From assembly GCA_030066475.1 (NCBI GenBank), contig JASJBO010000283.1, forward strand, positions 1 through 9,682: DNA of 9,682 bases, given 5' to 3'. This document shows, in pieces, positions 6,969 through 9,682 of this stretch. A program made the position numbers and the translations under genes. This DNA comes from Myxococcota bacterium (GTDB lineage Bacteria; Myxococcota_A; UBA9160; PR03). Position 1 is the first letter of the stretch. The number at the start of each line of letters is the position of its first letter. The notes beneath the pieces are model-generated. The model saw nothing but the letters and a program-made list of their open reading frames with translations, did no database searches and was not told the origin of the DNA.

Positions 6969-8116
6969 CCGCCCGTCTCGTCGCGCCGGGTCGCCGCGAC
7001 CGGTGGCGTGTTGCGGTCGGGCAAGATGCGCGCGCCGTCGGCGAGGCGTGCGACGTCCTCCCCCACGACGATCTCGTCGCCGACGCGCAGCCCGGACAGG
7101 AGCTCGACGGTCTCCCGGCCGATGCGGCCGAGCTCGACGGCGACCTGCGCCACGCGGTCGCCCGCCACGCGGAAGACGTAGGTGCGGCCGTCGCGCATGC
7201 GCAGCGCCGCACGCGGGGCGACCGGCGCCGGCGCGCCGGGTGATGTGTCGATGGTGGCCTGGGCGTAGGAGCCCGCCTTGACCAGGCCGTCGGGGTTCTG
7301 GACGGGCGCACGCACCTCGTAGGTCCGGGTGTCCGGATCGACGCGGCGGCTGACGGAGCGCACGCGCGTCACCACCGCCCCCGTGAGGCCCTCGACCCGC
7401 AGCTCGACCCGGTCGCCCTCTCGCACCGGGGCGACGGTCGCCTCGGGCACGTCCAGCACGACCTCGAGGGCGCCGCTCTCCTGGAGGACGAGCACCGCGG
7501 CGGCGCCCGCCATCGCTCCCTCGTGGGCGCGCCGCTCGACGATGCTGCCAGCATACGGGGCGACCACCTCGGTGAGTCGCAGGTCGCGCTCGGCCCGGGC
7601 GAGGCGCACTTCGGCCTGCTCGACCCGTGCCCGGGCGACGGCGGCCTGGGTGCGGACCTGTTCGACTCGCTTCGCCGAGGCTGCTTGCTCCTCGGCGAGC
7701 TTGTCGATCCGCGTCGTCTCCGTGCTCGCGTTGTGCGCTTCGGCGCGGGCGAGGGCGAGGCCCGCCCGCGCGTCGGCCGCCGCCATCTCGAAGGGCGTGG
7801 GATCGATGCGGAAGAGCCGGTCCCCCGCGGCGACGTCGTCGCCCACGTCGACGGATACCTCGACCAGCCGCCCCTGCACCTCGGGCACGATCTCGGTCAC
7901 GCGGCGGGCGACGATCGTGCCCGAGGCCGTGATCGAGACCGCGACCGTGCCGAGCTCGACCCGGTGGACGGGGGTGGGCGGTAGCTCGGTCGCGTGCGCG
8001 GGCGTGGCAGCGGTACCTTCGGAGGCGGCCGCCGCGGGCAGGTCGCCGTCACTGCAGGCGAGCGAGAGGGTGGCGAGCAGGGCCGCGGCCGGTGCGAGTC
8101 GCGGGTGCCCGCTCAC
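6965..8116 (-). CDS. RND periplasmic adaptor (membrane fusion protein), lipoprotein
   Basis: The 383-residue product links the RND pump to an outer-membrane channel. Residues 1-20 form a lipoprotein signal peptide with the lipobox SLAC, so Cys21 is the likely lipid anchor. Next come a Ser/Ala/Pro linker (to about 50), the first half-lipoyl strand set (about 55-100, with VQGRLVEVSVDVGDDVAAGD) and an Ala/Glu/Arg-rich alpha-helical hairpin (about 110-180). The second half-lipoyl is at VVAPYAGSIVERRAHEGAMAG (185-204), followed by beta-barrel and membrane-proximal domains (about 215-365). The helical hairpin is short, typical of AcrA/MexA-like adaptors. The GTG start at 8116 overlaps the TetR stop (GTGA), and the stop overlaps the permease GTG in the same way. 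The open frame upstream to 8656 is only a shadow of the TetR gene, because the lipobox fixes the N terminus. Confidence 0.94.
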   Translation of the reverse strand: MSGHPRLAPAAALLATLSLACSDGDLPAAAASEGTAATPAHATELPPTPVHRVELGTVAVSITASGTIVARRVTEIVPEVQGRLVEVSVDVGDDVAAGDRLFRIDPTPFEMAAADARAGLALARAEAHNASTETTRIDKLAEEQAASAKRVEQVRTQAAVARARVEQAEVRLARAERDLRLTEVVAPYAGSIVERRAHEGAMAGAAAVLVLQESGALEVVLDVPEATVAPVREGDRVELRVEGLTGAVVTRVRSVSRRVDPDTRTYEVRAPVQNPDGLVKAGSYAQATIDTSPGAPAPVAPRAALRMRDGRTYVFRVAGDRVAQVAVELGRIGRETVELLSGLRVGDEIVVGEDVARLADGARILPDRNTPPVAATRRDETGG

Positions 8117-8730
8117 GACGCCCCCGTGGCGATGCCGTGGAACAGGATGTCCAGGCTCGCATCGACGAGCCCGTCGTCGGGGCTCCCCAGCCAGCGCGGG
8201 TCGAGCACCTGCTCGACGAGCGCCAGGTACTGGAGGCGGACCACGTCGGCCACGCGCTCGGGGTCGAGATCGGCCCGCAGCTCGCCGCTCTCGATGCCGC
8301 CCTCGATGGCGGCGACCAGCTCGGTGCGGAACTCTTGCATCCGACGCCGCACACTCTCCTCGCCGACGCTGTGCAGCACCATCGGTTCGAGGGAGAAAAG
8401 GGCGCCAACCACCGGGTTGGCGCGCACCCAGGCGAGTGCGGCCCTGTGCATGCGGGCGAGAGCGTCGACGACCGAGTCCCCCTCCGCGATGCGCCAGCGG
8501 CCGGCCGCCTGCCACTCGTCGAGGGTGCGCTCGAGCACGGCCTCGAGGATCTCCTCCTTGCTCCGGAAACGGTGGTAGACGAGAGCCTTGGAGACGCCGG
8601 CGCGGAGCGCGATCTCCTCGACCGTCGTCTTGGCAAAGCCGTTGGTGGCGAAGCACTGCCCCGCCGCGTCGAGAATGCGCTGGCGCGTGCGCGCTGCGCG
8701 ATCGGCTCGCGCCGGGATGCTGCTGCTCAT
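8113..8730 (-). CDS. TetR/AcrR-family repressor, first gene of the pump operon
   Basis: The 205-residue product has the TetR N-terminal DNA-binding domain (residues about 12-60): RQRILDAAGQCFATNGF, then the HTH TTVEEIALRAGVSKALVYHR and the closing FRSKEEILEAV. The rest is the all-helical ligand-binding and dimerisation domain, which varies between members and does not reveal the ligand. The ATG at 8730 has no Shine-Dalgarno sequence, and the predicted transcription start lies within a few bases of it, so the mRNA may be nearly leaderless. Its stop overlaps the adaptor start (GTGA). Most pump-linked TetR genes are divergent from their target; here the regulator leads the operon. If it represses the promoter before it, repressor and pump are induced together. 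TetR members usually bind an inducer that is also exported; that is family knowledge, not shown here. Confidence 0.94.
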   Translation of the reverse strand: MSSSIPARADRAARTRQRILDAAGQCFATNGFAKTTVEEIALRAGVSKALVYHRFRSKEEILEAVLERTLDEWQAAGRWRIAEGDSVVDALARMHRAALAWVRANPVVGALFSLEPMVLHSVGEESVRRRMQEFRTELVAAIEGGIESGELRADLDPERVADVVRLQYLALVEQVLDPRWLGSPDDGLVDASLDILFHGIATGAS

Positions 8731-8733
8731 TGC

Positions 8734-8764
8734 GACAAACTAGACGATACGGGTAGAAATTGTC
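8734..8764. promoter_or_regulatory. Weak inverted repeat over the TetR promoter
   Basis: GACAA (8734-8738) and TTGTC (8760-8764) are inverted arms 21 nt apart that bracket the -10 and part of the -35. TetR-type operators often overlap their promoter, but the arms are short and the centre is not symmetric, so this is only a candidate. Confidence 0.25.
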
Positions 8765-8766
8765 AA
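8739..8766 (-). promoter_or_regulatory. Promoter of the tetR-adaptor-RND operon
   Basis: The minus strand has a perfect -35 TTGACA (8761-8766) and a -10 of TCTAGT (8739-8744; 4 of 6), 16 nt apart. The expected start of transcription, near 8732, is almost at the ATG (8730). It is the only good promoter-like pair seen before the operon. Confidence 0.55.
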
Positions 8767-8768
8767 AT

Positions 8769-8788
8769 CAGAGCAAAGCGATGCTCTG
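8769..8788 (-). terminator. Hairpin just after the lipoprotein stop
   Basis: CAGAGCA (8769-8775) and TGCTCTG (8782-8788) form a perfect 7-bp stem with a 6-nt loop. The hairpin starts one base after the lipoprotein stop codon. The minus-strand sequence after the stem is ATTTGACAATTT, a poor U-tract, and the TetR -35 hexamer lies within it. It may be a weak intrinsic terminator insulating the two leftward units, or a regulatory site. Confidence 0.4.
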
Positions 8789-8789
8789 C

Positions 8790-9584
8790 TCACAGATCTT
8801 CCAGGATCTCCTGCCGCATGCGCTCGTACTGCTCCTCCGTGATGAGCTCATCCTCGCGCAGCTCCTCGAGCTCGAGCAGCCTGTCCGTCGCCGAGGCCCG
8901 GGGAGCAGCCTCCTCCGCAACCCGGGTGCGAGCCGCCTCTTCCTCCTGCAGCCTTACGGCTGCCGCCTGGAACGCCTCACTCGAAACCTCGTCGAGGAGC
9001 TGCTGTATGACCTCGGTCATCGCATTCTTCGTCGCGGTGAAGAAGGCACTATGCCCGCTCAATTGGTAGGACTTTCCGTGACCCCGGAATGTCCTGCGAT
9101 AGACCCGCTCAGCGTCTGGCGTCTGCACCTCGATCGTGAGCTGGATATCTCCCCATGTCGGAACGTAGGGCCAGAGCCAGTTGTAGTTCCGAAAATAGAA
9201 CTCGTCGACTGTGACGATGATCGCCGGCGAAGGATCCGAGTCACGCCGGTCGCTCAGGAGTGCCGCTCGATCATCCACGAGGACCTCGTACCCGACCGAC
9301 TTGAGAGCAGCCTCCACGTTTCTCACGACTTCGTACCCAACCGGTTCGTATGTCTTGATGCTGCCTGATGTGATGGCGAACAAGGTGAACGTTGCACGAC
9401 CGATGCGGGTCTGGTCGGCTCTCGCGTCCTGCGCGGGCTCCACCAGCGAAACGAAGCCGGCGGACCTGGGAGACGCGCTGTCCCAGAGGGAATCATGACG
9501 GATGCGAATCGTCTCCCCACCAATGCCGACACAGGCGAGCTGCGTGGCGGCGAGCAGCGCAATCGAAACGTGCGGAATCCGCAG
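8790..9584 (-). CDS. Putative SHOCT-domain lipoprotein, start codon unresolved
   Basis: The frame encodes a likely envelope lipoprotein, counted here as 264 residues from a CTG at 9584. The N terminus RIPHVSIALLAATQLAC is a compact signal peptide with lipobox QLAC (Cys18). A mixed alpha/beta domain follows (about 45-210): RIGRATFTLFAI, AALKSVGYEVL, AIIVTVDEFYF, DIQLTIEVQ and a helix ATKNAMTEVIQQLLDEV. It resembles YajG-like small lipoproteins. After a charged Glu/Ala linker, residues 234-264 (DRLLELEELREDELITEEQY and following residues) match the SHOCT helical hairpin, often an oligomerisation or interaction module. The first GTG (9443) would remove the signal peptide and first strand. No ATG, GTG or TTG occurs in this frame between 9443 and the window edge, where the frame is still open. 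Base composition is visibly less GC-rich than the pump operon. Its function is unknown, and it has its own hairpin at the 3' end. Confidence 0.75.
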   Translation of the reverse strand: MRIPHVSIALLAATQLACVGIGGETIRIRHDSLWDSASPRSAGFVSLVEPAQDARADQTRIGRATFTLFAITSGSIKTYEPVGYEVVRNVEAALKSVGYEVLVDDRAALLSDRRDSDPSPAIIVTVDEFYFRNYNWLWPYVPTWGDIQLTIEVQTPDAERVYRRTFRGHGKSYQLSGHSAFFTATKNAMTEVIQQLLDEVSSEAFQAAAVRLQEEEAARTRVAEEAAPRASATDRLLELEELREDELITEEQYERMRQEILEDL

Positions 9585-9682
9585 GACGCACCACGAAGAA
9601 GCGATTCTCGCCCGCTCGGACAGGATCGAGGAGTTCGGCGAATTCGCGCCACCGCCCTCGAGTCCAGCATCCGGGATTTCGT

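Noticed and set aside
5403..7181. A 592-codon plus-strand open frame opposite the RND gene.
   Set aside because: The translation is His/Asp/Glu/Arg-rich with no domains. It is the complement of strongly coding RND sequence.
3790..7311. A 1173-codon open frame on the minus strand spanning the pump gene.
   Set aside because: It is a different frame of the same strand as the RND gene, with Arg/Ala/Pro-rich low-complexity translation and no recognisable domain. High GC removes stop codons from shadow frames.
7329..8756. A 475-codon plus-strand frame opposite the adaptor and TetR genes.
   Set aside because: The translation is Ser/Arg/Ala low complexity and complements two well-supported genes.
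9323..9670. A 115-codon minus-strand frame with an ATG at 9670, overlapping the lipoprotein N terminus.
   Set aside because: It is Arg/Pro/Ser-rich and lacks a domain, and the overlapping frame carries the lipobox and the conserved-looking domain. It matters only if an indel is present.

Overview
The window is GC-rich DNA from a Gram-negative bacterium. It encodes an RND-type pump with a lipoprotein adaptor, a second outer-membrane-type lipoprotein and a secreted sulfatase. Tightly packed genes with 4-bp stop/start overlaps and GTG starts fit a high-GC proteobacterium or a myxobacterium/Binatia-like lineage, but the sequence alone does not fix the taxon. I see no RNA genes, insertion sequences, CRISPR arrays or phage genes.

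Left block (about 58-3800): two divergent two-gene units share a control region of about 120 bp. Leftward run an IclR-family regulator (528-1358) and, overlapping it by 4 bp, a small single-membrane-segment protein of unknown function (58-531). Rightward run an exported formylglycine-type sulfatase (1477-2988) and, overlapping or nearly abutting it, an NTF2/SnoaL-like protein with an N-terminal coiled coil (3009-3800). Between the units, a 20-bp near-perfect palindrome (1424-1443) lies between the promoter elements of two back-to-back promoters. The simplest reading is that the IclR protein controls itself and the sulfatase pair, probably in response to a ligand linked to breakdown of a sulfate ester. 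The substrate is unknown.

Right block (about 3873-8730, all leftward): a TetR-family repressor, a lipoprotein periplasmic adaptor and an RND inner-membrane permease form one operon. Both junctions are GTGA overlaps. Promoter elements lie directly before the repressor gene, so the repressor is co-transcribed with the pump it probably controls. No outer-membrane channel gene is in the window. This operon converges on the sulfatase/SnoaL unit across a 72-bp gap.

Far right (8790 to about 9584, leftward): a putative lipoprotein with a C-terminal SHOCT-type helical hairpin. Its reading frame, including an evident lipobox signal peptide, extends well upstream of the first GTG, with no ATG, GTG or TTG before the window edge. 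Its start is therefore unresolved.

The most informative observation is the IclR/sulfatase control region, which also fixes the IclR start. The sulfatase-SnoaL pair is the best candidate for an uncharacterised catabolic module. I do not see evidence for a wholly new type of system.
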